Source of the DNA: JANXQG01 sp963804375
Lineage (GTDB): Bacteria > Planctomycetota > Planctomycetia > Pirellulales > Thermoguttaceae
Direction of reading: 5' to 3'
Assembly: GCA_963804375.1 (NCBI GenBank)
Contig: CAWDQE010000022.1
Span: forward strand, 620,001 to 684,000
Length of the DNA: 64,000 bases
Shown here: positions 22,101-31,901 of the stretch, piece after piece
Layout: each line of letters starts with the position of its first letter
How positions within the stretch are numbered: position 1 is the first letter of the stretch
Translations under genes and position numbers: made by a program
The notes under the pieces: model-generated
Databases searched by the model: none
Told to the model about the DNA's origin: nothing
What the model saw: only the letters and a program-made list of their open reading frames with translations

Positions 22101-23623
22101 CGGGTGTCACCAGTCCGACGTTTGGCGGCCTGTCGGGCGCGGCCGGCAGCGTCAACCTGGCGACGGCCGCTTCCCAGCCCGTCACGCTCAACGTCGGGCA
22201 GAACGGCCAGAATACAACCTACGCCGGCGTTTTGAGCGGCGCGGGCGGCCTGACCAAAGTGGGCGCCGGCACGTTGCAGCTTAGCGCCGCAAATACGTAT
22301 GGTGGTCCTACGGTGATCGCCAGCGGCACGCTGCAGCTATCGGGAGGCATGCCGCCGGTCACCGCCGGGCTGGTCGGCTACTGGCCGCTCAACGAGGGCA
22401 CGGGGACCACGGCCTATGACAGGTCGGGCATCGCCACGCCTGCCAACGGCACGCTCAGCGGCAATGCCAGTTGGGTGCCCGTCGCCAATGCCGGTACCGC
22501 CGGCTACCCGCCATTCGCCACGGCGGTGCAAATCAACGGCAACTCGCCGGGCGTCACGATGGGGGCGCTGAGTGCCTTCGGCAATTCCACCACCAGCCAG
22601 TTCGGTTCGGTGCGCACGATCTCCGGCTGGGTCGAGTTGGTCGCGCCCACTTTAGCGCAGGGTTACCTTGGCGACTGGCACGACATGTTCGGATTCATCG
22701 GCCAGGAAGGCAACGGTGGGACCTTCTTCGACATGGAGTCGGGTAACGGTCAGAACTTCGTCACGCATACCTACGGCGGCGATACGACCATTAGCCCTAT
22801 CGTCACCAGCCAATGGGTCTACCTGACGGCGACCTTCGACCCTAACTCGGACAACGGAAACGTGAACGTCTATTACAACGGCGCGCTGGCGGCCTCGGTG
22901 CAGCAGCACGGCGGGGTCCTGCAGACGTTCGACAACTTCGGCATCGAGCTCTCCCGCCCCGGTTGGACCGAGGACGTGAGCGACGTGACCGTCTACAACG
23001 CGTCGCTGACTTCGGCGCAAGTCGCCCAATTGTACTCCTGGCACGGTACTGGTAGCGGGGTGCTGCCGGTCACGACGGCCTTGTCGATCGCCCCCAATTC
23101 CGCCTTGGATTTGAACGGCGGCGCCCAGACCGTGGCCTCGCTGTCCGACTCCAGCCCGCGTCACGGCGGCAACGTCATCAACAGTAACGCGGGCAGCTCG
23201 TCCGTCCTGACCTTGACTCCCTCGACAGGCGTCTCGACCACCTTCAGCGGCACGATCGGCGACAACGGCAGCAACAACTCGCCGGGCTCGATCGCCCTGG
23301 TGCTCGACGGCCCCGGCACTATGGTCCTCAGCGGCACCAATAGTTACACGGGTGGCACGACCGTCTGGAACGGCACGTTGCAGCTCAACAACAGCGCGGC
23401 TATTGAGGACGGGACGAGCTTGTCCGTCGGCAGCGGATTGGCGGCCTTCGGCCTGGTTGAACCGTCGGCGGTGGTTGCCCCGGCCGCGACTACGGGTGCG
23501 GCTGCGGCTGCGCCCGCCACCGGCGTAGGCGCCGTGCCCGAACCGGGGACGTTGGCCCTGTTGGGTGTGGCCGGCATCGTGGCCGCGGCAGCAGCCTATC
23601 GGCGGAGGCGGATCAAGAGCTGA
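10161..23623 (+). CDS. giant PATR/PEP-CTERM adhesin-like protein 1 (many frameshifts)
   Basis: One ancestral frame of about 4,490 codons. The signal peptide is clear (SWAMLLVVLLLAVVAAPPQA), followed by an unrecognised beta-rich domain to about residue 230, then many autotransporter-associated beta-strand repeats (GGTxxNxGTL, GSGxLxLxGxNTYSG). Ligand-type modules are embedded: PA14 at about 11820-12370 and 16260-16860, LamG-like at 13938-14582, 15110-15750 and 22360-23050, and a beta-sandwich module at 20408-21060. It ends with a PEP-CTERM tag (VPEPGTLALLGVAGI, then RRRR), so export and exosortase processing are expected. No translocator barrel is present. The frame changes about ten times: near 10850, 12400, 16153, 16210, 17945, 18080, 19565, 20910, 21385 and 21965. 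Continuity of the repeats across each break argues for one gene. ATG 10161 follows GAGGGTGAGG. It is more diverged than genes 2-4. Frequent assembly errors or real decay are both possible. Confidence 0.75.
11820..12370 (+). other. PA14-type module, first copy in gene 1
   Basis: GLTAQYFYSY opens it; YTGYFYAPTTGTYTFATNSD, DDSRIWIN and GGYGLEAF follow. PA14 domains are beta-barrels that usually bind carbohydrate. The paralogous copy at 16260-16860 shares TTGTYTF, SDD, NSRLWING and YYPITI. Confidence 0.8.
13938..14582 (+). repeat. LamG-like module type I, copy in gene 1
   Basis: Concanavalin-like module opening with VHRWSFDNSLTDSVGG and closing with SYNEVRIWDAALTQAQL. A close copy sits at 38441-39084 in gene 3, in a different position within the protein, which shows module transfer between paralogues. 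Confidence 0.8.
16260..16860 (+). other. PA14-type module, second copy in gene 1
   Basis: GLAASYYGPNIPNFQHLYNY opens it; YTGYFYAATTGTYTFGLNSD, DNSRLWINGGQANPDTA and GGYGLQAFVAPPG follow. The closest relative is the copy at 11820-12370 in the same gene. Confidence 0.8.
20408..21060 (+). repeat. beta-sandwich module shared with gene 3 (copy 1)
   Basis: Opens with NVPEAAGYTLAYELQIGT; contains SRVGYYMEVQQSGGPLQWVY, GLVQFWPSNYGNGNGYGVPN and AANAGSYVVKNLEIVV. A near-identical copy is at 36478-37132. From memory, similar modules occur in planctomycete secreted proteins with sialate O-acetylesterase-like parts; the ligand is unknown. A frameshift falls inside it near 20910. Confidence 0.75.
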
Positions 23624-23685
23624 GAACTTAGAGCTTGAAGTTTAGGAGGCGATGAGAGGGCTGCCTGTTGTCCTGGATCTGCCTG

Positions 23686-23727
23686 CTGAGCACTAAGAAC
23701 TAAGTACTGAGTACTAAGCACTAGGTA
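23686..23727. repeat. six tandem heptamers, consensus CTAAGTA
   Basis: CTGAGCA, CTAAGAA, CTAAGTA, CTGAGTA, CTAAGCA and CTAGGTA follow one another without gaps in the spacer before gene 2. Function unknown; similar ACTAAGT microsatellites are, from memory, common spacer filler in planctomycetes. Confidence 0.7.
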
Positions 23728-23757
23728 CGAAGATTTTGCCCCGTCTGCCGTGACTGG

Positions 23758-23805
23758 CAAGTGGATACCCGGGCTTTTCCGAGCTTGGGTTCGGGTATCC
23801 GCTTG
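23758..23805 (+). promoter_or_regulatory. conserved leader hairpin upstream of adhesin gene 2
   Basis: CAAGTGGATACCCG (23758-23771) pairs with CGGGTATCCGCTTG (23792-23805): a 14-bp stem with one T-G wobble and a 20-nt loop. The same block is conserved before genes 3 and 4 (31776-31830, 39848-39903), where extra bases add an alternative partner. It is absent before gene 1. Confidence 0.5.
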
Positions 23806-23871
23806 CGGGTTGCGGCAGAGGGGTTTCTTCATATCCAAGAAGCCATATATCTCTGGTGGGGAGGATCTCTC

Positions 23872-26800
23872 ATGAGGTGTTTACGTAGTGTGGCGGCAGG
23901 GCTGGCGTGTGCGCTGGCCGTGTTGGTGTCTTCACTCTCCCCGGCAACGGCCCAGTCGCTCACTTGGACCGGCACCGTATCCAATGCCTGGGACATTCAA
24001 ACCACGACGAATTGGTTGAATCCGAGCGGCGTGCAGGACTATTACTACGACGGCGGCAACGTGACCTTCGGCGACAGCGCCGCCAATACGAACATCGCCA
24101 TTACCGCGGGTGGAGTTGCGCCGGCGAGCGTGACGTTTACCAACAACACGACCCCCTACACGCTGAGCGGCGGGCCGATCAACGACTCAGGCGCGGGCCC
24201 CACGGCGGTCACGCTCAACGGGTCGGGCAGCGTGACCTTCAGCGCCACCAACAACTACACGGGCGGCACCACGATCAACGCCGGCACCTTGGTATCGGCT
24301 TCCCAGTACGCGCTCGGCACGGGCCCGATTACCCTCAACGGCGGCGCGCTCAGTGTCTCGGGAGGCCTACCGGGGCTCCTGGAAGGCGAACTCGGTGGTC
24401 CTAGCGGCGGCCATTGGGCCGACTGGACCGGCACTCCCACCAGTTGGACACCCGTCCTCAGCCCGCGCAATGCCTACGTGTTCAACGGCACCGCTCCCTA
24501 CGCCCCTTGGTACCAGCAGACCACGTGGGTCTATTCGGGCTACATCTATTTTCCCGGCAATAACAATAATAACCTGGTCACCTTCGGCTGGACCATTGAC
24601 GACGCAGCGCAATTGAAGATCGACGGCAGTCTGTGGAGCGGCACGAGCAACGGTGGTGAGGGGCAGGATGGCTGGCACGCCGATATAACCGGAACGCTCA
24701 CCCCCGGTTGGCACCAGTTCGAGTGGCGGGGCAGCAACAACGGCGGCCCGGGCGGCCAATCGGGAAGCATCAATGGCATCAGTCTCGGCTTCTTCTGGGA
24801 TACCAACGGCGGGAGCACCAGCGGGGTAGCCTTGGTCGATCCGGGCGATGGCAGCCTCTTCACCTACGGCGCCCCGGGGACGACGCTTTACAGCAACACC
24901 CTGAACGTCACGGCTTCGTCTACTCTGAACGTCAGCGGGATGGCGGGTTTCGCCAACCTTGCCCTGGGCAGCGCGTTGCACGTCAGCGGCAGCAACGCAG
25001 TGATGACTTTTAACAGCACGAGCGTCTCGGGCACGGGCACGTTGAACGTCGATGCGGCCATGAGCGTCATGCTCCCTGCGGTCGGCGATAACGGGACCGC
25101 GGCCACCTTCGTCAAGACGGGTGCCGGGCCGGTGGTGCTCACCGGCACGAATACGTTCACCGCCGGCACGGCCTTCCAGGTCAACGCCGGCAACCTCGTG
25201 GCGGTGGGACAGAGTTACGTTAGCCCGGGCCCGGCAAGCGGTCCGCTGGGCAGCGCGCCGGTTATCCTCAACAACGGCACGCTGGTCCTGGCCGCCACTT
25301 CCACGGCCCCCATCAGCGTTGATATTGTCTCCGGCAACGCGGTTACGCTGGCCGGCAGCGGCGGTTCGATCATTGCCGGCATGGGCAGCGCGGCAAGCGG
25401 GGCGGTGGCCAACGGCACGGTCACGCTGGCCGGCTCCAGCGCTTTCCCCATCGCCGCGGGGCAGACGTTGAACCTGGGCAGCAGCAACGGGTATACCCTC
25501 GGCATCGATCCCGGTCTGCAGTTCAGCAACAGCGGCACGATCTCCGGCGGGCCGGGCAGCGTTACCTTGTCGGCTGGCAACCTGACGTCTTCCGTGGGGA
25601 CCTTGAGCGCTGCCAGCGGCGGCACCCTGACGATGGCCGGCCCGATCAGCACCGGCGTCTATGCCCCGGCGGCCACAGGCACCGTGGTCTTGAGCGGCGC
25701 CTACTCGGGCTCGCTGGCGAACCTGGCGCCGGCCGCGGGAGGCACCCTGGTGATCGCCAACAACATTTCCGCTGGCACGCTGAACGTGGCCGGCGGGGCT
25801 TACGCTGCCACCAGCCCGGCGTCGTTCGGCCCGACGACCTTGCAGCTCAATGGCGGCACGCTGGCCGCCGCCACGGCCCTCACCGGCGGCAATGCGATTG
25901 CGAATTCCCTGGTCTTCACCACCACCGGCGCCAAGACGCTCAACTTCGGCGGCACCTTCAACCTGGAACTGAGCGGGTCGCTGAACTTGAGCAGCGGCAC
26001 GTACAATCTGAATGACCCCGCCGGCATGGGGACCCTTTCCGGCGTGATCAGCGGCGGCGGCACGTTGAACATCACGGGCAATCCGACGCTGACCGCCGCC
26101 AATACCTATACCGGCAAGACGATCCTCAACAGCAATACGGATGTGACGATCGGCAACAATCGGGCCTTCGGCACGGGAACGATCACCTTCTCGTCCTCCA
26201 GCAGCGACGGGTTCCAGGCCAGCACCCCTTTGATCGGCGGCAACGCCGTCGCCAATCCCTGGGCGATCGCCAAGAACGACACAGCCTGGTTCAATGGGGC
26301 CAATGCCATCCAGCTTTCCGGCAGCAGCTCGCTGCCCTCGGGCACCGAGAGCATCGAGCTGACCAACCCAGGCTTGACCGTGGTCCTTTCCGGGTCGATT
26401 TCGGGGGCCGGCAGCCTGCTGCGGTCTTCCGGCAGCGCGGGCCAAGTCAACGGCACCCTGATCATCAACAATCCGGCCAACACCTTCAGCGGCGGGTTCA
26501 CACTGCAAAGTCTGGGCGGCTACGTCGATGTCCAGGGGGCCAGCACGACCGTCAGCCTCGGTTCGGTCACCAAGGGCCCGCTGGGGACGGGCGCGATCAC
26601 CATCGGCAGCAGCAACACGGGCTATATCGGCCTGTTGAACAGTTCGCCGCTGGCGGTGACCTTGGCCAACGCGCTGACTATTGACGACGGCTGTTATTAC
26701 ATGAGCAGTTCCGGCCTGACGTTCAGCGGGCACGTGACGCTGGGCGGAACGAGCCCGATGATCAACTTCTTGCTGGGCACGAACGACAACATCGCTTTCA

Positions 26801-29800
26801 CCGGCACCATCATCGGCGGCGACGGGATCAATCTCCGCCAGGGGTATGGCGGCGGGGGCTTGAAGCTCAGCGGGACGGCCAGTAGTTACTCGGGTGCGAC
26901 GTCGATCACCATGGGCACGCTGATCGCCGGCGGCAATGCTTTTTCCGGCGCCAACGGCGTGTTCGGCGACGCCACCAGTGCGATCACGATCGGCGACGCG
27001 AATTCGGGGGGGAATCCGGCCGCGCTGGTGACCGGCGGCGCGTACACGATCGGCCGTCCGATCACGGTGAATGCCACGGCCGGCCCCACGACGCTGGGGA
27101 CGATCGGCGGGGGCACTTCCACCTATTCCGGTGCGATCCTGGTCAACAGCAGCAGCGTGGCGCTGAGCGCGGTGCCCGGCAGTTCGGTGTTGTTCACGGG
27201 CAACATCAGCGGCAGCGGGGGAATTACCGCGAGTTCCCCGGGCAACGGCAACGTGGGCCTGATGGGCACGAACAGTTATACGGGGGCCACGACCGTGGCC
27301 GGCGGGCAGTTGACGCTGGATTACAGCGCTTTGGCGGCCTCGGCCGGGACGGTGGGGGGCATCGTACCGCCCGCCTCGCCGGTGGTGCTCAGCGGCGGCA
27401 CGCTGGCCTTCGCGGGGAATGCTTCCGCGGCGGTCAACGAGACGTTCGTATCGACCGGCGTGGCGGGCTTCGGTTCGACGGTGGTGGTCAGCGGCAGCGG
27501 GACTGGGGTGAAGGTCAATTTGGGGCCGCTCAGCCGTAGCGGCGGGGTGCTCGACCTGGCCGCCAGCGCGGGTGTCTTCAGCACCTCGAGTTCCAACACC
27601 AGCGGCATCCTGGGCGGCTACCTGACCGTCAATGGCTACACGGATTGGGCCAGCGTGAGCAGCAGCGGGACCATTGGCGGCCTGTCGGCCAATGGGGGCT
27701 ACAATACGAATGATTTCAGCAATCCGGGCAACAATGTGGACGTGACTGGCGCAGTTTCGCCGCCGGCGGGTGCGGTCACGGTCAACAGCCTGCGGTTCAA
27801 CAGCGGTTCGGTCAACCTGGGCCTCAACGGTCCCCTCACGCTGGCCAGCGGGGGGATTTTGGTGACCCCGTCGGGCGGCTCCTCCGGCATCTCGGGGGGG
27901 GCCCTGACCTCCTCCTCGGGCACGACGGCCGCCAATAGCCTGGCCGACGTGGTGGTGATCCAAGGCAACACGGCTGCGCCCTTTACCATCAGCTCGCCGA
28001 TTACCGACAACGGCAGCACGCCGGTCGGTTTGACGAAGGGCGGCCCCGGCGCGCTGCTTCTGACCGGCTCGAACACCTTCAGCGGTCCGATCAGTGTCAG
28101 CGGCGGGACGCTGCAAATGGGTACGGGACAGCCCGGCCAGGACAGCCAGCTCGCCGGCAACGTCAACAACAACGGCGCATTCGTCGTCAACCTGGCCGGC
28201 AACCAGACCTACGGCGGAACGATCAGCGGCGGCGGCAGCTTCACCAAGGGCGGCACGGGGACGCTGGCCCTCACCGGCACGCAGAGCTATAGCGGCGCCA
28301 CCACCCTCAGCGCCGGCGTGCTGCAACTCAAGGGCGCGCTGTTGCCGGCGGCGGGTTCCGTGCTCTGGCTGAACGCGGATGATACCTCCACAATGACCTT
28401 CGGCGCGGGCAATGTGATTACCGCTTGGGCCAGTGAAACCGGTGGTCCCGCGGGCACCGTGACCGGCAACGGCAACGGCGGCGCTGGCGGCACGTACACC
28501 CCTGGCATTATCAATGGGCAGGCGGTGGTGCATTTCACCAACTCCCAGTACATGTTCAACAATGTCAACTACTCCAGCCCGGTTACGATGTTTGCGGTGG
28601 AGGAAATGTCCGACGCCAACAACCATAACCGAATCGTCAGCGGGCACAATAATAACTTCTTGTTCGGCTTCTGGAATGGCCTTCAGGATCAGGCCTACTT
28701 CAACGGCTGGGTATCCAATAATGGCACTGGACCGACCGCGGACACCAGCCCGCACATGTACGTGGCCACGATTGCCGGGGCCGGCCAAAACAGTACGTTC
28801 TATGCGTACAACAGCAGCGCCGGCACGGTGCAGCAGCTCTTCTCCAACCAGGGCGGCACCGATGGCCCCAATGGTCTGCAGCTCAATGGCTATCAGGGCG
28901 GCAATGAGCTGTCGGACGCCAACGTCGCCGAGGTCTTGATCTACCCGGGCGTTCTGAGCAATGCCCAGGTGGCGCAGACCGAGGCCTACCTGGAGACGAA
29001 GTATTTCGGCTCGGGCAATACGGCCGGCAGCAACCTCCTGCCGATCACCACGCCGCTGACCATCGCGGCCGGCGCGACGCTGGACCTGTACGGCGCCAGC
29101 CAGCAGCTTGCCTCGCTCTCCGACAGCGGCGGCAGCGGCGGCGCGGTCATCAACGGCAACGCGAGCGGATATGGTAACGCATCGACCCTGACACTCAGCC
29201 CCAACGGCGGTTCGAGCACCTTCAGCGGCACAATCGGCGGCGCCGCGCAGGGCCCGATCAGCCTGGCGATGAGCGGCAACGGCACGCAACTGCTCGCCGG
29301 GTCGCTGCAGGGGACGGGCAGCTTGAGCGTGACCTCAGGCCTGTTGGAACTCGGCGGCGTCAACCCGATGGTGGGCATCACGACCCTCAGCGGCGGCACG
29401 CTGCAAGTCAACAATTCGCTGGCCCTGGAAGGCCAGACCTTGACGCTCAGCGCAACGGCGGGCGTGCTGAGCACGACCGGACTTGCCAGCCTTACTCTGG
29501 GCGGCCTGGCCGGAGCGGGGAATCTGGCCGCTCCGGCCGGCCCGCTGACCATCGGCGGCAACGGCATGACGACGACCTACGCGGGCAATCTCAGCGGGGC
29601 AACCTCGCTGACCAAGGTTGGCTCGGGCAGTCTCTACCTGAGCGGCAGCAATAGCGTGGGCAACACGTTGGTCTCGGCAGGTGCCATCGAGGCTGAGCTG
29701 GCGGCCTCGCTCTCCGGCTCGGTGAGCGTGGCCGGCGGGGCCGGCTTCATCCTGCCGACGGGCAATGGTGCCACGGGCTGGACGGGCAGCCAGATCGGCG

Positions 29801-31539
29801 TCTTGCTGGTCAGTTCCAGTTGGGCCAACAACTCCAGCCTACTTACCATCGATACCACGAACGCCAGTGTGACGATCGCCAACAGCATTAACCAGCCGCT
29901 CTCGTTGACCAAGGTAGGGCCTGGCGCGCTGACCCTGGCCGCGTCGAACACCTACAGCGGCCCGACCACGGTCACGGGCGGCGCCCTGAATCTGGCGCAC
30001 AACCTGGCCGTGCAGAACAGCACGGTCACCGTCTCGTCCAGCGGCGCCCTGACTTTCGCCGCGGGCATCACCAGTCCGACGCTTGGCGGGCTGGCGGGCT
30101 CGGCCAGCCTCGCGCTGGCCACCGCCGCCGCCGAGCCCGTCACGCTGAACGTCGGGCAGAACGGCCAGAATACAACCTACACGGGCGTACTCAGCGGCGC
30201 GGGCGGCCTGAACAAAGTGGGCGCCGGCACGCTCACGCTGACCACCTCCAGCAGTTACGGCGGCGCGACGACCATTAGCGGCGGCGTGTTGCAGTTGCAT
30301 GGCGTACCGACCGCGCCACCCGTGCCGGGCTACAGCATCTGGTTCGACGAGTCGAAGCTTGGTCTGGCGGACGGCGCCAGTGTCAGTCTACTGACCAATG
30401 GCGGCACGCTGGGCGGCACCGCCACAGTACCCGGCGGCGCCAGCCACACGGCGCCCACCTACATCGCCAACGCCGGAACCGGAACAGGTCTGGGTGCTCT
30501 GAATTTCACGGGCAACAATGGCGGCAGTAGCGAGGCCCTGCAATTCACGCAGGACAGCAATATCCGCACAGTGTTTTCGATCTTCAAGGGGGCCAGCTTC
30601 CTGCTGACCGACATCGCCGGCGGCAGCTATAATTTCCATCGCTATAACGCGGATGATACGGATGCCACAGCTCCCCTCTGGGATAACCTTCATAACCCCG
30701 GTACTGGCTGGGCAAGTCCATACATCACTGGCGGAACAACCAGCGTGGACGGGGTCGTGGCGGATTATTCGTCAACCAACATGCCCGTGCTTAGCAGTCA
30801 AAACGGCTATAATTTGGTCGCCTTGGAGACCACTGGGCCCGTGCAGGCCGACAGTTTCAATGCCGACCGCAACACGATCCACAGCGGCAATCAATCGCAA
30901 GCGGAACTGATTATCTACGATTATCCGCTGAGCAGCTCCCAGATGCAGCAGGTGGAGAACTACCTCGACGCCAAGTGGTTCGGCATCGGCGGCGGCGGCA
31001 ATAATCTCCTGCCGATCACCACGCCGTTGACGATCGCGGCCAACGGCACGCTGGACCTCGGGGGCGCCAGTCAGCAGGTGGCCTCGCTGTCGGACAGCGC
31101 CACCGGCAGCGGCGGCAGTATCATCAACAGCAGTACGGGCAGCGCAGCGGTCCTCACCCTGACTCCCACGGGCGGCTCGACCACCTTCAGCGGCATGATC
31201 CAGGGAGGCGGGACCCTGGGCTCGACCGGCCTGGTGCTCGACGGCCCCGGCACTATGGTCCTCAGTGGCACCAATACTTACACGGGTGGAACGACCGTCT
31301 GGAACGGCACGTTGCAGCTCAACAACAACGAGGCCCTTGCCGACGGGTCGAGCTTGTCCGTCGGCAGCGGATTGGCGGCCTTCGGCCTGGTTGAACCGTC
31401 GGCGGTTGCCGCCCCGGCCGCGGCTTCGCCCGCTGCGGCGGTTGCGGCGGTGCCCGAACCGGGGACCTTGGCGCTGTTGGGCGTGGCGGGAATCGTGGCG
31501 GCGGCGGCGGCCTGCCGGCGGAGGCGGATGAAGAGTTGA
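23872..31539 (+). CDS. giant PATR/PEP-CTERM adhesin-like protein 2 (intact)
   Basis: 2,555 residues in one open frame, the only uninterrupted member of the family. MRCLRSVAAGLACALAVLVS followed by SLSPATAQS is a signal peptide; ATG 23872 follows GGGGAGGAT. The body is autotransporter-associated beta-strand repeats (TYTGKTILNSN, TKGPLGTGAITIG, NTYSGPTTVTGG), predicted to form a long beta-helix. Three ligand-type modules are inserted: slot A at about 24370-24870, a PA14-like sandwich; slot B at 28350-29020, LamG-like (VLWLNADD ... ETKYFG); slot C at 30325-30990, another LamG-like module (SIWFDESKLG ... DAKWFG). The C-terminus has a PEP-CTERM tag (VPEPGTLALLGVAGIVAAAA, CRRRRMKS), implying exosortase-dependent anchoring; no exosortase is in the window. 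Codon-level identity with genes 3 and 4 over kilobases indicates recent duplication or gene conversion. Adhesion is inferred. Confidence 0.88.
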   Translation: MRCLRSVAAGLACALAVLVSSLSPATAQSLTWTGTVSNAWDIQTTTNWLNPSGVQDYYYDGGNVTFGDSAANTNIAITAGGVAPASVTFTNNTTPYTLSGGPINDSGAGPTAVTLNGSGSVTFSATNNYTGGTTINAGTLVSASQYALGTGPITLNGGALSVSGGLPGLLEGELGGPSGGHWADWTGTPTSWTPVLSPRNAYVFNGTAPYAPWYQQTTWVYSGYIYFPGNNNNNLVTFGWTIDDAAQLKIDGSLWSGTSNGGEGQDGWHADITGTLTPGWHQFEWRGSNNGGPGGQSGSINGISLGFFWDTNGGSTSGVALVDPGDGSLFTYGAPGTTLYSNTLNVTASSTLNVSGMAGFANLALGSALHVSGSNAVMTFNSTSVSGTGTLNVDAAMSVMLPAVGDNGTAATFVKTGAGPVVLTGTNTFTAGTAFQVNAGNLVAVGQSYVSPGPASGPLGSAPVILNNGTLVLAATSTAPISVDIVSGNAVTLAGSGGSIIAGMGSAASGAVANGTVTLAGSSAFPIAAGQTLNLGSSNGYTLGIDPGLQFSNSGTISGGPGSVTLSAGNLTSSVGTLSAASGGTLTMAGPISTGVYAPAATGTVVLSGAYSGSLANLAPAAGGTLVIANNISAGTLNVAGGAYAATSPASFGPTTLQLNGGTLAAATALTGGNAIANSLVFTTTGAKTLNFGGTFNLELSGSLNLSSGTYNLNDPAGMGTLSGVISGGGTLNITGNPTLTAANTYTGKTILNSNTDVTIGNNRAFGTGTITFSSSSSDGFQASTPLIGGNAVANPWAIAKNDTAWFNGANAIQLSGSSSLPSGTESIELTNPGLTVVLSGSISGAGSLLRSSGSAGQVNGTLIINNPANTFSGGFTLQSLGGYVDVQGASTTVSLGSVTKGPLGTGAITIGSSNTGYIGLLNSSPLAVTLANALTIDDGCYYMSSSGLTFSGHVTLGGTSPMINFLLGTNDNIAFTGTIIGGDGINLRQGYGGGGLKLSGTASSYSGATSITMGTLIAGGNAFSGANGVFGDATSAITIGDANSGGNPAALVTGGAYTIGRPITVNATAGPTTLGTIGGGTSTYSGAILVNSSSVALSAVPGSSVLFTGNISGSGGITASSPGNGNVGLMGTNSYTGATTVAGGQLTLDYSALAASAGTVGGIVPPASPVVLSGGTLAFAGNASAAVNETFVSTGVAGFGSTVVVSGSGTGVKVNLGPLSRSGGVLDLAASAGVFSTSSSNTSGILGGYLTVNGYTDWASVSSSGTIGGLSANGGYNTNDFSNPGNNVDVTGAVSPPAGAVTVNSLRFNSGSVNLGLNGPLTLASGGILVTPSGGSSGISGGALTSSSGTTAANSLADVVVIQGNTAAPFTISSPITDNGSTPVGLTKGGPGALLLTGSNTFSGPISVSGGTLQMGTGQPGQDSQLAGNVNNNGAFVVNLAGNQTYGGTISGGGSFTKGGTGTLALTGTQSYSGATTLSAGVLQLKGALLPAAGSVLWLNADDTSTMTFGAGNVITAWASETGGPAGTVTGNGNGGAGGTYTPGIINGQAVVHFTNSQYMFNNVNYSSPVTMFAVEEMSDANNHNRIVSGHNNNFLFGFWNGLQDQAYFNGWVSNNGTGPTADTSPHMYVATIAGAGQNSTFYAYNSSAGTVQQLFSNQGGTDGPNGLQLNGYQGGNELSDANVAEVLIYPGVLSNAQVAQTEAYLETKYFGSGNTAGSNLLPITTPLTIAAGATLDLYGASQQLASLSDSGGSGGAVINGNASGYGNASTLTLSPNGGSSTFSGTIGGAAQGPISLAMSGNGTQLLAGSLQGTGSLSVTSGLLELGGVNPMVGITTLSGGTLQVNNSLALEGQTLTLSATAGVLSTTGLASLTLGGLAGAGNLAAPAGPLTIGGNGMTTTYAGNLSGATSLTKVGSGSLYLSGSNSVGNTLVSAGAIEAELAASLSGSVSVAGGAGFILPTGNGATGWTGSQIGVLLVSSSWANNSSLLTIDTTNASVTIANSINQPLSLTKVGPGALTLAASNTYSGPTTVTGGALNLAHNLAVQNSTVTVSSSGALTFAAGITSPTLGGLAGSASLALATAAAEPVTLNVGQNGQNTTYTGVLSGAGGLNKVGAGTLTLTTSSSYGGATTISGGVLQLHGVPTAPPVPGYSIWFDESKLGLADGASVSLLTNGGTLGGTATVPGGASHTAPTYIANAGTGTGLGALNFTGNNGGSSEALQFTQDSNIRTVFSIFKGASFLLTDIAGGSYNFHRYNADDTDATAPLWDNLHNPGTGWASPYITGGTTSVDGVVADYSSTNMPVLSSQNGYNLVALETTGPVQADSFNADRNTIHSGNQSQAELIIYDYPLSSSQMQQVENYLDAKWFGIGGGGNNLLPITTPLTIAANGTLDLGGASQQVASLSDSATGSGGSIINSSTGSAAVLTLTPTGGSTTFSGMIQGGGTLGSTGLVLDGPGTMVLSGTNTYTGGTTVWNGTLQLNNNEALADGSSLSVGSGLAAFGLVEPSAVAAPAAASPAAAVAAVPEPGTLALLGVAGIVAAAAACRRRRMKS
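25608..28340 (+). repeat. adhesin backbone block, copy in gene 2
   Basis: About 2.7 kb that is nearly identical to 33753-36460 (gene 3) and 41877-44610 (gene 4). Differences are scattered single substitutions, many of them synonymous, plus a few short replacements. A long direct repeat prone to recombination and misassembly. Confidence 0.85.
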
Positions 31540-31901
31540 AAGCACGGGCATGGCCCTCGTTTAACCGGGAGCCAACGGCGACGGGGAATGCCTGGTAGGG
31601 TGGGACAAGCGACGGGCACCATGCGTAGCATGGTCGGCGAGCTGCCGGCCCACCACGATAGAACTTAGACTGTAAACGCCCCCGCTGGCACCCAGAGGGT
31701 ACCCGCCCCGACTGGGGGGAGTTGGCGTTACAGCTTGAGGAAGTCCAAGAAACTTGCCCCGTCTGCCGTGACTGGCGAGCGGATACCCGGGCTTTCCCGA
31801 GCTTGGGTTCGGGTATCGGGGTACCCGCTTGCGGCTCGCAGGTTGCGGCAGGGGGCTTTTGCATACCCAAGAAAGAGTGTTTCAGATCGGGAGTATGTCT
31901 C
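31540..31901 (+). other. spacer before gene 3 with hairpin
   Basis: No gene. The spacer is largely shared with the one before gene 4, so the duplicated unit was gene plus spacer. An imperfect inverted repeat spans 31663-31739 (ACTGTAAACGCC against GGCGTTACAG), with a larger loop than its gene 4 counterpart. The leader structure at 31776-31830 follows. The start codon at 31902 is preceded by GGGAGTATGTCTC. Confidence 0.6.

Noticed and set aside
24367..29289. Very long open frame (about 1,640 codons) on the minus strand opposite adhesin gene 2, and similar ones opposite genes 1, 3 and 4
   Set aside because: Made of Arg/Ala/Gly-rich low-complexity sequence that mirrors the Gly/Thr/Ser/Asn codons of the plus-strand repeats; no ribosome site or domain. 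A by-product of GC-rich repeated codons.
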